Assembly (NCBI RefSeq): GCF_049532965.1
Contig: NZ_CP186694.1
Span: forward strand, 4,774,001-4,838,000
Direction of reading: 5' to 3'
DNA length: 64,000 nt
Source: Roseateles sp049532965
GTDB taxonomy: Bacteria > Pseudomonadota > Gammaproteobacteria > Burkholderiales > Burkholderiaceae_C
Shown here piece after piece: positions 8,501-16,930 of the stretch. The notes beneath the pieces were generated by a model. The model did not search any database and was not told where the DNA came from. It worked only from the letters and a program-made list of their open reading frames with translations. Every line of letters starts with the position of its first letter. Within the stretch, counting starts at the first letter, position 1. A program made the translations under genes and the position numbers.

Positions 8501-8791
8501 TCAGTGGTCCGCCAATCCCTCCGGCTCGCCGCCGTCCACCATCAGGTCCACCAGTTCGCGCAGGAATGCGAGGGCTTCCTCGGCGGTGGCAAAGTAGTAC
8601 TCCCCGCCCAGATCCGCCGCGTCGCCGCCCGGCCCGACATGGACGACCGACCACCCCTCCGCCCCGCCGCCGATCGCGCAGATGCCGAAGCTGCCCGGCG
8701 CGAGGTCGCGGGCGGAGCCGGCGGTGACGAAGATGTCCTTGCCCCGATGGGCGTAATAGCGTTTGAGCACGAGGAGATGGAATGAAGGCAA
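8501..8791 (-). CDS. small hypothetical protein
   Basis: 96 residues, not recognised. It reads as a real protein (RYYAHRGKDIFVTAGSARDLAPG, then YYFATAEEALAFLRELVDLM), acidic and soluble with no signal peptide. No ATG exists at the 5' end; the candidates are a TTG at 8791 and a GTG at 8770, neither with a good Shine-Dalgarno, so the start is uncertain. With the TTG start its 5' end overlaps the divergent DUF427 gene by 10 bases. The opposite strand is also open here but looks like a low-quality Arg/Ala-rich shadow. Confidence 0.5.
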   Translation of the reverse strand: MPSFHLLVLKRYYAHRGKDIFVTAGSARDLAPGSFGICAIGGGAEGWSVVHVGPGGDAADLGGEYYFATAEEALAFLRELVDLMVDGGEPEGLADH

Positions 8792-9063
8792 TCTGGAACG
8801 GCGAAGTCATCGCCGAGAGCGACGACACCGTGGTGGTCGAAGGGAATCACTACTTCCCGATGGCCGCGCTGAAGCGCGAGTTCACCACGTTCAGCAACCA
8901 CCGCACGACCTGCCCCTGGAAGGGCCAGGCGCACTACTTTAGCTTGCTGGTCCACGGCGACATGAACCCCGACGCCGTCTGGTACTACCCCGAGCCCTCC
9001 GAGGCTGCCGCCAGCATCAAGGACCGCGTCGCGTTCTGGAAGGGCGTCCAGGTCACCGAATGA
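8782..9063 (+). CDS. DUF427 domain protein
   Basis: 93 residues. The start has GAGGAG about 6 bases upstream. It matches the small DUF427 family throughout: MKAIWNGEVIAESDDTVVVEGNHYFP, then TTCPWKGQAHYFSLLV and AVWYYPEPSEAAASIKDRVAFWKGV. Members are single-domain beta-rich cytoplasmic proteins of unknown activity. Its 3' end overlaps the convergent mltA gene by 11 bases. Confidence 0.9.
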   Translation: MKAIWNGEVIAESDDTVVVEGNHYFPMAALKREFTTFSNHRTTCPWKGQAHYFSLLVHGDMNPDAVWYYPEPSEAAASIKDRVAFWKGVQVTE

Positions 9064-10336
9064 CCACGGGCCGGCCCGCGAGCGCTTCCGCCTCGCGCGG
9101 CCAGAGTACCCACAGGCGCAGCGGCTGCTTCATGCGCCCGGCCTGCGCCTCGGCCTGCTCGCCCCAACCCCAGAAGTAGTCCGCCCGCACCGCCCCGACG
9201 ATCGCGGCGCCGGTGTCCTGCGCCATCACCAGCCGCCGCAGCGGCGTCGTCGACAAGGGCTCGGTCGTGTCCAGCCACACCGGCGTGCCGTAGGGAATGC
9301 TGGCCTTGTCCACGGCGATCGAGCGCCCCGGTGTCAGTGGCACACCCTGGCCGCCGCGCGGCCCGACCTCCAGGTCCGGCAGCGGTTCCTCGCGGAAGAA
9401 GACGTAGCGCGGATTGGCCCACATCGCTTCCTGCAGCCGTTGCGGGTTGCGCCGGCTCCACGCCCTGATGCCGGGCCACGACGCTTCCGTCGGACGCAGC
9501 TCGCCCTGCGCGATCAGCCACTGGCCCATGGACCGGTAGGGCTGCTCGTTGTGTCCCGCGAAAGACAGCCGCACCCAGCGGCTGGTGCCGTCGCGCTCCG
9601 TGACGCGCAGCCGGCCGCTGCCCTGGATCTGCATCACCAGCGCGTCCAGCGGATCCTGCACCCATGCCAGGCTGAGCCGCGACAGCGACGGATTGCTCTC
9701 GATCTGCTGGCGAGCGTCGTACGGCTTGCGCTGCGCCAGATCGGGTGGCGGCGCCAGCAACGGCACCTTGAACTCGCCTTGCGCCTGCCGGCGCGCCTCG
9801 AGTTCCGGTTCGTAATAGCCCGTCACCACGCCGTCGCGCTGGCCGTCCGGCGTCTCGACGCGGTACGGCTGCATCGTTTTCATCAGCCAGATCAGCGCCT
9901 CCCGGTCATCGTCGGGACGCAGCGCCCGGGCTTGCGCGCAGGTGGCCGACCACCCCGGCATCGGTTTCTCGCAACCGCGCAGCAGCGCGGGCCACCACGC
10001 CAGTGCGCGGTCCTGGCCCCAGCCTGGCAGTTCGTTCCATTCGGCGGCCACCCAGCGCGACCGCTCCCGCATCAGGACACGGCGGCCGGTGGTGTCGTCC
10101 TCGCCGTTCAGCAGCTTGGCCGGGTCGACCGGCGGCCGCGTCGCGATGGTGCCCGGCGCCGTCGGCTTCGCACCGGGTCCTGCGCCGGGCAGCGTGCCGG
10201 TGGCGCTGGACGGTGCCCTCGCCGACGGCCCCGGCTCCCGCACGGCCGGCGGGCCCGCGCACGCCGTGAGCACGCCTAGAATCCCCAGCGCCGCGCTCCA
10301 GCGGCGAGTTCTGCAACGGATCGGACCACGAATCAT
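9053..10336 (-). CDS. mltA: membrane-bound lytic murein transglycosylase A
   Basis: 427 residues. It cleaves the MurNAc-GlcNAc bond of peptidoglycan to give 1,6-anhydro products, working from the inner face of the outer membrane. The ATG at 10336 gives a lipoprotein signal ending in a lipobox, LTAC (Cys26). MltA core motifs follow: TGYYEPELEARR, the double-psi barrel part MQIQGSGRLRV, FAGHNEQPYRSMGQWLI, and the C-terminal 3D domain LVMAQDTGAAIVGAVRADYFWG with its three Asp residues. No Shine-Dalgarno is clear. Its start codon shares the CATG at 10334-10337 with a divergent small gene. Confidence 0.92.
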   Translation of the reverse strand: MIRGPIRCRTRRWSAALGILGVLTACAGPPAVREPGPSARAPSSATGTLPGAGPGAKPTAPGTIATRPPVDPAKLLNGEDDTTGRRVLMRERSRWVAAEWNELPGWGQDRALAWWPALLRGCEKPMPGWSATCAQARALRPDDDREALIWLMKTMQPYRVETPDGQRDGVVTGYYEPELEARRQAQGEFKVPLLAPPPDLAQRKPYDARQQIESNPSLSRLSLAWVQDPLDALVMQIQGSGRLRVTERDGTSRWVRLSFAGHNEQPYRSMGQWLIAQGELRPTEASWPGIRAWSRRNPQRLQEAMWANPRYVFFREEPLPDLEVGPRGGQGVPLTPGRSIAVDKASIPYGTPVWLDTTEPLSTTPLRRLVMAQDTGAAIVGAVRADYFWGWGEQAEAQAGRMKQPLRLWVLWPREAEALAGRPVVIR

Positions 10337-10454
10337 GGGCGTGATTTTGCTGGAGGCGCTTGGCGCGCTCGCGCTGCTCGTCTTCATCGTCTGGTGGACG
10401 ATGTTTTCGGGCCGCAAACGCGGGGAGCGGCCCGACGACCGCGACGCCGCCTGA
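10335..10454 (+). CDS. 39-residue single-pass membrane protein
   Basis: A short gene divergent from mltA, whose ATG (10335-10337) overlaps the mltA ATG on the other strand. Residues 2-24 are a strong hydrophobic helix rich in Leu, Ala and Val ending in WWTMF, followed by a charged tail (SGRKRGERPDDRDAA), i.e. N-out/C-in by the positive-inside rule. I believe similar short proteins sit next to mltA in related Burkholderiales, but this could not be checked. No function is known. A hairpin terminator follows 3 bases after the stop. Confidence 0.6.
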   Translation: MGVILLEALGALALLVFIVWWTMFSGRKRGERPDDRDAA

Positions 10455-10456
10455 CG

Positions 10457-10477
10457 CAGGCGGCAGTGCCCCGCCTG
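10457..10477. terminator. bidirectional hairpin between convergent genes
   Basis: A perfect 7-bp stem, CAGGCGG (10457-10463) and CCGCCTG (10471-10477), with a 7-base loop. It lies in the 41-base gap between two convergent genes, where a shared terminator is expected. There is no T-run on either side. Confidence 0.5.
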
Positions 10478-10495
10478 TGACCACCCTGCCGCCGA

Positions 10496-12577
10496 TCAGC
10501 TCGATGACGCGCGACCGGTCACCGCCCGGAACAACCCGTCCTTGAACAATCCGGCCCGCTCCCATTCCTGGACTTTCTCCCCGAGCACCACGTTCGAGCC
10601 GTTCTCCGCCGCGAACGCCGACTCCATGGCTGACCTTTCTCCGGAGGAGGCGGAGGCCAGCAGCCCGCTCAGTTCGGCGGCGCTCAGGGTCCCTTGCCGG
10701 AGCAGTTGGCCCAGCGCCTCGAGGTAGGCGCTCAGGAAGGGCGTGGGATCCTTGCCGGACATCATCAAGTCCCAGCATGAGGGCCGGACCGGCGGGGCGG
10801 GTCGGAGCAGCGCGAAACGCTCCTCTGCCTCGAGCCAGCCCATGTCGGCCGCCTGGCCGATCAAGGTCACGTAATCGGTCGCCGCCGCAGCATCGCCGCG
10901 CTGTCGGGCCACCCAGAGACCCGCCGTCGATGAGCCGCAAGCGATCTTCCGCAGACGCCCGAGCACCGCCACCTTGTTTACGTCGGTGCCCGTGAGCGCC
11001 AGATCGAGGAAGGTCATCAGCACCGTGTTCCGCGTCGTCGCGTCCTCGTTCTCGAAGGCCAAGGCCAGCAGCCGCGGTGATATCCGGCACGCGTGCGGCA
11101 CCCACGGTCGCAGCGCATCCGCCGTCAGCAAGGCATGCTTGCCTTGCCAGACGAGTGTCTCTTGCCAGTGCTTGTGCAAGTTGGGGGGCAACGTGGCGCC
11201 ATATTCGACGAGAGCGCCCTGCAAGCGTTCCTCCGGAAGCACCCGGCACCAGAAGGGGACCCGCCTCGGGTTGGTCAGCCAGGACTGGGATAACACGCCG
11301 CTGTCCGCCGACGAGTTCTGCTCCGCGATGCGCTCGATCTCCGACGGCCGAGGGGTGGCAAGGCGCGCCAGATCGCGGCGCATCAGTGGTTCGACGCCGT
11401 CTCGCGACGACTTCCAGGCGCTGGAGTTGTCCGTGAAGCCTTCGAGGGTCCATTGCACCGGCGGGTGACCCGGGATCGGCGCCGTGTCCGACCAACGGGC
11501 GAGCTCACGGCACGTCGGGGCGTCGGAGAACATCTGGTGCTGGTGGCGCAACTCCTGGTCGAAGTGCCGGGCCAGCAGCGACGGCTCCGGGCGCAGTCGC
11601 GCGATCGCTCCCTTGTCGTCGTAAGCAGTGTCCAGCAGCGCCGCGAGCGGCGGCCGGCCGTATGTGCTGGCCAACTCGCTGACGACATCTTCGAGCTTGG
11701 TTGTCTCCGCGGTCCCCCAAGGCAGGCCGGCGCTCAGCATGTCGACGGGGAAGTCAAGCGCCGCTGAGAGCCGCGCCCCGAAGGCCGCCAGGGCTTCGTC
11801 GGCCAGCGTCCCGGACAGCAGGGTCGGCGTGATTGTCGTGCGCACTGTCGACTCGCATTCCTGGACCTTGGACAGCTCGATATCCCACGCTAACGGATCC
11901 GTGGGCGGCGTCAGTCCAAAACGGGGATAGAGGGCCTGCTGGTAGCCGGTCACCTCGTGGATGTCCAGCCCGCGGTTCCGGTTCGGTAGCTTCTCGAAGA
12001 TGAAATGGCGGATGCACTCCCTGATCAGGCGCTCCATCACGCGCCGGGCTGTGCTGACGAGGCCGCCGTCGGCACTGCCGAGATCCCGCACGCGGTCCTG
12101 CAGCTCGCTGACCAGGCCGGGTCCGCAGGTATCGAGCCGTTCGACCAACCCTGCCAGCGCCTCGCTGCGCCTGCTGTCGCTCACCCGTTCGTCGGCGAGC
12201 TGCCTGCTGAACTGCTCGAGCAGCGGCAGTCCCTGGTCGAGCACCAGCCAGATGTGGTCGCCGAAATGCTCATTGCCAACGAACTGGTCGACATCGCGGA
12301 GCCGCCGCTCGAAGCCATCCAGCGCGAGCGTCAAACCGGAGGTCGCGATGCCGCCGGGCAAGCGGCCGTTGCTCTTCAGAAGCTGGATCCGGATGCCCTC
12401 CCATCGGTCCAGGTGGGCCTGGCTACCGGGGTGGCGCATGAACGCGAGGAAGCTGGACCGGTCCTCCGCCGCGGCGTTCGGCGACGGCTGCTGCTGCGGC
12501 GGCGGGGAGGAATCGCCCGAAGGGCCGGGCTGCGGTGTCAGAAGCAGCGGCGAGAAGCCGGGAAGGGGAAGCGACAT
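10496..12577 (-). CDS. large protein of unknown function, paralogue of 16917-19445
   Basis: 693 residues, family not recognised. It has a Pro/Ser/Gln-rich, disordered-looking N-terminus (residues 1-38), then a mostly helical body with no membrane segment or classical signal peptide. It shares order and local sequence with the protein at 16917-19445: SSFLAFMRH vs GSFAEFLRH; VTGYQQALYPRFGLTPP vs VTGLKPELYQALGLQWP; ARHFDQELRHQHQM vs ALHFLDELRNAGVL; a C-terminal FLSAYLEALGQLLRQGTLSAAEL vs LMASYFSALETALSRGVIARDEL pattern. Soluble helical proteins with disordered N-termini and paralogous expansion can be secreted effectors; that is only a suggestion. An 11-bp hairpin covers its start codon. Confidence 0.7.
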   Translation of the reverse strand: MSLPLPGFSPLLLTPQPGPSGDSSPPPQQQPSPNAAAEDRSSFLAFMRHPGSQAHLDRWEGIRIQLLKSNGRLPGGIATSGLTLALDGFERRLRDVDQFVGNEHFGDHIWLVLDQGLPLLEQFSRQLADERVSDSRRSEALAGLVERLDTCGPGLVSELQDRVRDLGSADGGLVSTARRVMERLIRECIRHFIFEKLPNRNRGLDIHEVTGYQQALYPRFGLTPPTDPLAWDIELSKVQECESTVRTTITPTLLSGTLADEALAAFGARLSAALDFPVDMLSAGLPWGTAETTKLEDVVSELASTYGRPPLAALLDTAYDDKGAIARLRPEPSLLARHFDQELRHQHQMFSDAPTCRELARWSDTAPIPGHPPVQWTLEGFTDNSSAWKSSRDGVEPLMRRDLARLATPRPSEIERIAEQNSSADSGVLSQSWLTNPRRVPFWCRVLPEERLQGALVEYGATLPPNLHKHWQETLVWQGKHALLTADALRPWVPHACRISPRLLALAFENEDATTRNTVLMTFLDLALTGTDVNKVAVLGRLRKIACGSSTAGLWVARQRGDAAAATDYVTLIGQAADMGWLEAEERFALLRPAPPVRPSCWDLMMSGKDPTPFLSAYLEALGQLLRQGTLSAAELSGLLASASSGERSAMESAFAAENGSNVVLGEKVQEWERAGLFKDGLFRAVTGRASSS

Positions 12578-12604
12578 GGCCGCGTCAGTCCGGACGCGGC
12601 CATG
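12575..12604 (-). promoter_or_regulatory. perfect hairpin containing the start codon of the 10496-12577 gene
   Basis: CATGGCCGCGT (12575-12585) and ACGCGGCCATG (12594-12604) are perfect 11-base inverted repeats with an 8-base loop. Read as RNA on the minus strand, the gene's AUG lies at the base of the 3' arm, so folding would hide the start. No Shine-Dalgarno is visible. No T-tract follows, so this is a poor terminator for the gene upstream, whose stop is 14 bases before it. Confidence 0.5.
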
Positions 12605-12617
12605 CGGGTTCCTGTGC

Positions 12618-14651
12618 TCAGCCCTTTGGGGGGACGAGGAAGCTCAGCGGCTGACGCCGCATCCGAGCCCAGATGGCGCGGCGCACCCGCTTCTGGTCGG
12701 CGAGCCGGATGCCGCGCGAACGCAGCGCGACCTTGAACGCCAGGAAGAAGCTGACCCCCACGTTGAGCACCCCGGTGCCGAGGATGCTGATCACGCAGAG
12801 CCAGAACGGCCAGTGCTTGAGCACGTCCCAGCCGAGCGCACCCGCCGCGGCGGCAAGCTGCCCGGTCGAGAGCGTCACGTGCCGCACCTCGATCGGCAAC
12901 CCGAAGAATCCCAGCAGCGCCGGCACCAGTCCCAGCATCAGGCCCAGGCTGATGTTGGCCGTCAGGCCGGAGATGTTGTCGCGCCACCAGCGCGACCAGC
13001 GCGCCGCGCGGCCGGCCCCCAGCGTCGCGACGATGCGCGGGTTCCAGGCGATCGCGCTGTCCAGCCGATGGAAGACGAACCAGTTCTCGACCCAGCCCGC
13101 GATCAGGCTCGAACCGAACAGCAGCACACCGGTGAAGGCAGCGAAGAACAGCGACGGCCCCAGCACCGTCAGCGAATGCAGCACATGTTCCGCCTCATGG
13201 GTACCCACCAGCGGCTTGCCCAGGCTGAGCCAGGCGGCCAACTGCACCGCCAGCACCATCGGCGCTGCCAGCGCGAGGTTGCCGATGATCCCTGCCGTCT
13301 GGGAGCGGAACAGGTGGGCCACCTCGTCGACGAAGGCGGCCAGGCCGGCCTCGCTGTCGATGTGCCGCAGCTTGTCCGCCAGCGCCGGCGCGGTCATCGC
13401 CGGCTGCTTCGTGGCGACGGTCCAGTGCAGCAGCAGGATGACCACGAAGCTGACCGCATAGTTCACGCCGGCCCAGAAGCCGCCCCAGAACGCGGACAGC
13501 CCGATCGCCATGATCGCGAACTTCATGAAGGTGGTGCCCGCGATCACCAGCCCGCCACCACCGGCGCGGCGCAGCATGTCGCCGTACTCCTCGCGGTTGC
13601 GGGTGATGTAGTGCTCGCCGGTCTCCGCGCTGCGCTCGGCGACCTTGCGGGCCAGCAGCGAATAGTGCCGCGCGAACAGCGTACGGATGCTCCGCCGCTC
13701 GTGCACGACCGCGACCAGGCTGGCCACCAGCCGCAGCAGCTCGCGCTGCGGATGCTCGGCCAGCAGCACCGCCAGCAGGTCCTCGACCCGCCGCAGCCGC
13801 GCCTGCATCTGCTCGACGCCGAACATCAGGTCCACCGAGACGCCGTGCTCTTCCAGGTGGTCGGGCACCGAGCGCACCGCCGCCCGGCATTCGTCCAGCA
13901 GGCCGCGCAGGTACTGCAGCCGTGCGGGCAGGGTGGCGTGGTCGTGCTCCACCAGCGCGTGCTCGACCTGCTCCCACGCGGTCGCGAGGTTGCGGAACGG
14001 GCGGCGCGCCAGCCGCTGTGGATCCATCCGCACGCGCAGCGCGCCGGACAGGCCCGCCGACCGCACCGAGCTGACCAGCACGGTGATGGCGGCACGCATC
14101 TCCTCGCGCCAGTCGCCCTCGGGCGCGCCAGCGAACAGCAAGCCCAGGCGCTGCAGCAGCTCGTCGTCGACCGCGTTGATCCACTGTTCGTCGTCCTCGT
14201 GCGGGAACAGCAGCTCGAACAGCTCGGACAGGTCCTTGGTGTCCGCGCTCAGCGGCAGCACGCGGCGGCGCAGCCGGCCGAGGAACTCGTTCCACAACGC
14301 CATGCGCGGCGCGAAGCCGACCTCCGCGAACAGGCTGATCGCGTCGACGTCGGCCCAGACGCTCGCGATGACCTCGGCGAAGGCCTTCGCATGCTCGGGG
14401 TGGCGCTCGAGCAGATGGAGCAGGTACTTCAGGCGCCGCACCGGCAGCGGTGCCGACGGTGCGGCTACCGGTGCGGCGACCGCGCCCTCGGTAGCAGGCG
14501 TGGCCGGCGTGGTGGCGCGTTCGTCCTTGAGCGGCGCGTGCCGCAGCCATTCGATCAGCCGAACCAGCCAGAGGTTGCGCTCGGCCAGCGGTGCTTGCGG
14601 ATGCGCGGCGTTGAGCAGCGCGGTGAGGTCCCAGCCCTGGCGTCGAAACAT
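12618..14651 (-). CDS. PF10136 'site-specific recombinase' family membrane protein
   Basis: 677 residues. The start at 14651 overlaps the apaG stop by one base (TGATG), indicating coupling. The long N-terminal half is soluble and helical (for example LERHPEHAKAFAEVIASVWADVD and VDLMFGVEQMQARLRRVEDLLA), and the C-terminal half holds about six hydrophobic segments from FMKFAIMAIGLSAFWGGFWA onward. This matches the family historically annotated as gonococcal-type site-specific recombinase. There is no serine- or tyrosine-recombinase catalytic motif, and the membrane topology argues against a DNA recombinase; true function unknown. Confidence 0.85.
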   Translation of the reverse strand: MFRRQGWDLTALLNAAHPQAPLAERNLWLVRLIEWLRHAPLKDERATTPATPATEGAVAAPVAAPSAPLPVRRLKYLLHLLERHPEHAKAFAEVIASVWADVDAISLFAEVGFAPRMALWNEFLGRLRRRVLPLSADTKDLSELFELLFPHEDDEQWINAVDDELLQRLGLLFAGAPEGDWREEMRAAITVLVSSVRSAGLSGALRVRMDPQRLARRPFRNLATAWEQVEHALVEHDHATLPARLQYLRGLLDECRAAVRSVPDHLEEHGVSVDLMFGVEQMQARLRRVEDLLAVLLAEHPQRELLRLVASLVAVVHERRSIRTLFARHYSLLARKVAERSAETGEHYITRNREEYGDMLRRAGGGGLVIAGTTFMKFAIMAIGLSAFWGGFWAGVNYAVSFVVILLLHWTVATKQPAMTAPALADKLRHIDSEAGLAAFVDEVAHLFRSQTAGIIGNLALAAPMVLAVQLAAWLSLGKPLVGTHEAEHVLHSLTVLGPSLFFAAFTGVLLFGSSLIAGWVENWFVFHRLDSAIAWNPRIVATLGAGRAARWSRWWRDNISGLTANISLGLMLGLVPALLGFFGLPIEVRHVTLSTGQLAAAAGALGWDVLKHWPFWLCVISILGTGVLNVGVSFFLAFKVALRSRGIRLADQKRVRRAIWARMRRQPLSFLVPPKG

Positions 14652-15025
14652 CAATGCAGCGATCCGGAGTCGGCCAGCAGGAACTCGGGCACGTCGGCGT
14701 AGAACACCTCGGCGTGCTCGGTGACGCACAGGTAGCGGCCGCTCATCGTGCCGTGGCGCGTGCCGATCTGTGCCCAGGAGCTGTACTGGAAGCGCTCCCC
14801 CGGTTGCAGCAGCGGCTGGTGGCCGACGACGGCCAGCCCATGGACTTCCTGCTGCTTGCCGTTGGCGTCGACGATGGTCCAGTGGCGACCGATCAGCTGC
14901 GCGGTGACGTCGCCCTGGTTCTCGATGGTGATCGTGTAGCCGAACGCGAACTCGTTGCGTTCCGGAAAGGTTTGGTCGGCGAGCGGCTCGACGGCCACGC
15001 TGCAGTGGAAGTGCGGATGTGCCAT
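14651..15025 (-). CDS. apaG: ApaG protein
   Basis: 124 residues, the usual family length. The domain is a single immunoglobulin-like beta sandwich: FAFGYTITIENQGDVTAQLIGRHW, then VVGHQPLLQPGERFQYSSWAQIGTRHGTMSGRY, the GxGVVG-type and PG-x-x-FxYxS signatures. ApaG is linked to cobalt/magnesium homeostasis and is named from the apaGH operon of enterics; the biochemical role is not settled. It is the first gene of a likely two-gene unit with the PF10136 protein and is divergent from rpe. Confidence 0.95.
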   Translation of the reverse strand: MAHPHFHCSVAVEPLADQTFPERNEFAFGYTITIENQGDVTAQLIGRHWTIVDANGKQQEVHGLAVVGHQPLLQPGERFQYSSWAQIGTRHGTMSGRYLCVTEHAEVFYADVPEFLLADSGSLH

Positions 15026-15097
15026 CGGCGGATTCTAGGCGGCCGGGTTTCTACAATCGGCGGTTTTCCCCCGCCAGCGCCTCGCGCCCGCCACGTC

Positions 15098-15784
15098 ATG
15101 AACCCGCCCACCTATCGCATCGCTCCGAGCATCCTGTCCGCCGACTTCGCCAACCTGGGCGAGGAGGTCCGCAACGTGCTGGCCGCCGGCGCGGACTGGA
15201 TCCACTTCGACGTGATGGACAACCATTACGTGCCCAACCTGACCTTCGGCCCGATGGTGTGCGAGGCGTTGAAGAAGCATGCCGTCAAGCCCGACGGCAC
15301 GCCGGCGCCCATCGACGTCCACCTGATGGTGCAGCCGGTGGACGCGCTGGCCCAGGCCTTCTGCCGGGCGGGGGCGAACCTGGTCAGCTTCCATCCCGAG
15401 GCCAGCCAGCACGTCGACCGCACGATCCAGCTGATCAAGTCCGAAGGCGCGCAGGCGGGGCTGGTGTTCAACCCGGCCACGCCGCTGGACGTGCTGGAGT
15501 GGGTCATCGACAAGGTCGACCTGGTGCTGATCATGAGCGTCAACCCCGGCTTCGGCGGGCAGAGCTTCATTCCCAGCGCGCTGAAGAAGCTGCAGCAGGC
15601 GCGGGCGATGATCCTGGCCAGCGGCCGCGACATCCGGCTGGAGATCGACGGCGGCGTCAAGGTGGACAACATCCGCGAGATCGCCGACGCGGGCGCGGAC
15701 ACCTTCGTGGCGGGATCGGCCATCTTCGGCAAGCCGGACTACCAGGGCGTCATCGACGCCATGCGCGCCGAGCTGGCGCGCTGA
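15098..15784 (+). CDS. rpe: ribulose-phosphate 3-epimerase
   Basis: 228 residues. It interconverts D-ribulose 5-phosphate and D-xylulose 5-phosphate in the pentose phosphate and Calvin pathways. Conserved TIM-barrel and metal-site motifs are visible: IAPSILSADFANLG, WIHFDVMDNHYVPNLTFGP (metal His/Asp), DVHLMV, SFHPEA, VLIMSVNPGFGGQSFIP, LEIDGGV and FVAGSAIFG. The start follows directly before MNPPTYRIAPS. The downstream genes for a phosphatase and Tag glycosylase are in the same direction. Confidence 0.97.
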   Translation: MNPPTYRIAPSILSADFANLGEEVRNVLAAGADWIHFDVMDNHYVPNLTFGPMVCEALKKHAVKPDGTPAPIDVHLMVQPVDALAQAFCRAGANLVSFHPEASQHVDRTIQLIKSEGAQAGLVFNPATPLDVLEWVIDKVDLVLIMSVNPGFGGQSFIPSALKKLQQARAMILASGRDIRLEIDGGVKVDNIREIADAGADTFVAGSAIFGKPDYQGVIDAMRAELAR

Positions 15785-15807
15785 CCGGCACGCGGAGCGA
15801 TCGTCCG

Positions 15808-16293
15808 GTGACCCGACTGCTGCTGGTCTGCGCGGCCAACCTGTGCCGCTCGCCGATGGCCGAGGCGGTGCTGCGGCTGCGCGCGGCGGAATTGGGGTTG
15901 ACCGAGGTGAACTCGGCGGGCGTGTTCGCGTCCTCGCGTGCGCAGCCGGTCGACAAGCGGGCGCTGGCGGTGCTCGAGCAACGCGGCTATGGCATCGACC
16001 GGCGCTGGCGTTCGCGCCGGGTCCGGCCGGAGGACTTCGACCGGCACGACCTGATCCTGGCCATGGACCGCAACGTGTTGCGCGGCTTGCGGGCGATGCG
16101 GCCGGCGGTGTCGCCGGCAAGGCTGGGCCTGTTTCTCGCGGGCATGACCGGCCTGGGCCTGGGCCTGGACGAGGTGCCCGATCCGTACTACGGCGCGGGC
16201 AACGGCTTCGTGCATGTGCTGGACCTGATCGAGGCGCGCGTGCACACCTGGCCGAGGGACGACGAGATCTTTCACAAGTCGGCGGCTGGCTGA
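15808..16293 (+). CDS. low-molecular-weight protein-tyrosine phosphatase
   Basis: 161 residues from a GTG start with GGAG about 11 bases before. The phosphate-binding loop CAANLCRS (C8-x5-R14) opens the protein, and the general-acid Asp is in VPDPYYG near residue 125. The usual C-x-G-N motif reads C-A-A-N here, a small departure from consensus. Proteins of this kind dephosphorylate protein Tyr-P, often on Wzc-type capsule kinases, or act as arsenate reductases; no polysaccharide cluster is adjacent. Confidence 0.88.
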   Translation: MTRLLLVCAANLCRSPMAEAVLRLRAAELGLTEVNSAGVFASSRAQPVDKRALAVLEQRGYGIDRRWRSRRVRPEDFDRHDLILAMDRNVLRGLRAMRPAVSPARLGLFLAGMTGLGLGLDEVPDPYYGAGNGFVHVLDLIEARVHTWPRDDEIFHKSAAG

Positions 16294-16324
16294 GCGGCCG
16301 GGCCGACGCCATCAGGGAGTGACG

Positions 16325-16930
16325 ATGAACGACCGACTGGCGCAGGGCCCCGACGGCCGATGGCGCTGCAAGTGGTGCGAGGCACCGGGCTTCGACGCCT
16401 ACCGCGAGTACCACGACAAGGAATGGGGCTACCCGGTCCACGAGGACCGGCGGCTGTTCGAGAAGCTGTGCCTGGAAGGATTCCAGTCCGGGTTGTCGTG
16501 GCGGACGATCCTGGCGAAGCGGGACAACTTCCGCCAGGCGTTCAAGCAGTTCGAGATCGCCAAGGTGGCGAAGTTCGATGATGCCGACGTCGAGCGCCTG
16601 CTGGCGGACGAGGGCATCGTTCGCCACCGCGGGAAGATCGAGGCGGTGATCCACAACGCCGGCCGGGCGCTGGAGCTGCAGAAGGAGGCGGGCTCGCTGG
16701 CCGCGTTCTTCTGGCGCTTCGAGGAGCCGGAGGCCGGTGGCGACGTGCGGCCGACGTCGGACACGTCGGTGCGGCTGTCCAAGGAACTGAAGAAGCGCGG
16801 ATGGAAGTTCGTCGGGCCGACGACGGTCTATGCCTTCATGCAGGCGATGGGCCTGATCAACGACCATGCGCCTGGTTGCATCGGCCGGGAGACGGCGGCG
16901 GCCGAGCGCAAGAGGTTCACGCCTCCCTGA
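16325..16930 (+). CDS. tag: DNA-3-methyladenine glycosylase I
   Basis: 201 residues. It excises N3-methyladenine from alkylated DNA to start base-excision repair. The ATG at 16325 was preferred over the GTG at 16319 because AGGGA is well spaced. Zinc-ligand positions are kept (RCKWC at the start, YHDKEWG, and NDHAPGC at the end), and LEGFQSGLSWRTIL carries the catalytic Glu and the substrate-binding Trp. The 3' end overlaps the convergent gene at 16917 by 14 bases. Confidence 0.95.
   Translation: MNDRLAQGPDGRWRCKWCEAPGFDAYREYHDKEWGYPVHEDRRLFEKLCLEGFQSGLSWRTILAKRDNFRQAFKQFEIAKVAKFDDADVERLLADEGIVRHRGKIEAVIHNAGRALELQKEAGSLAAFFWRFEEPEAGGDVRPTSDTSVRLSKELKKRGWKFVGPTTVYAFMQAMGLINDHAPGCIGRETAAAERKRFTPP

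Noticed and set aside
12618..14651. Annotation as a true DNA site-specific recombinase/phase-variation enzyme
   Set aside because: No tyrosine or serine recombinase active site and several membrane helices; family name is historical.
11961..14702. 913-codon open frame on the + strand
   Set aside because: It is opposite the PF10136 gene and the 693-aa gene; Arg/Gln/His-rich composition typical of antisense frames in GC-rich DNA.
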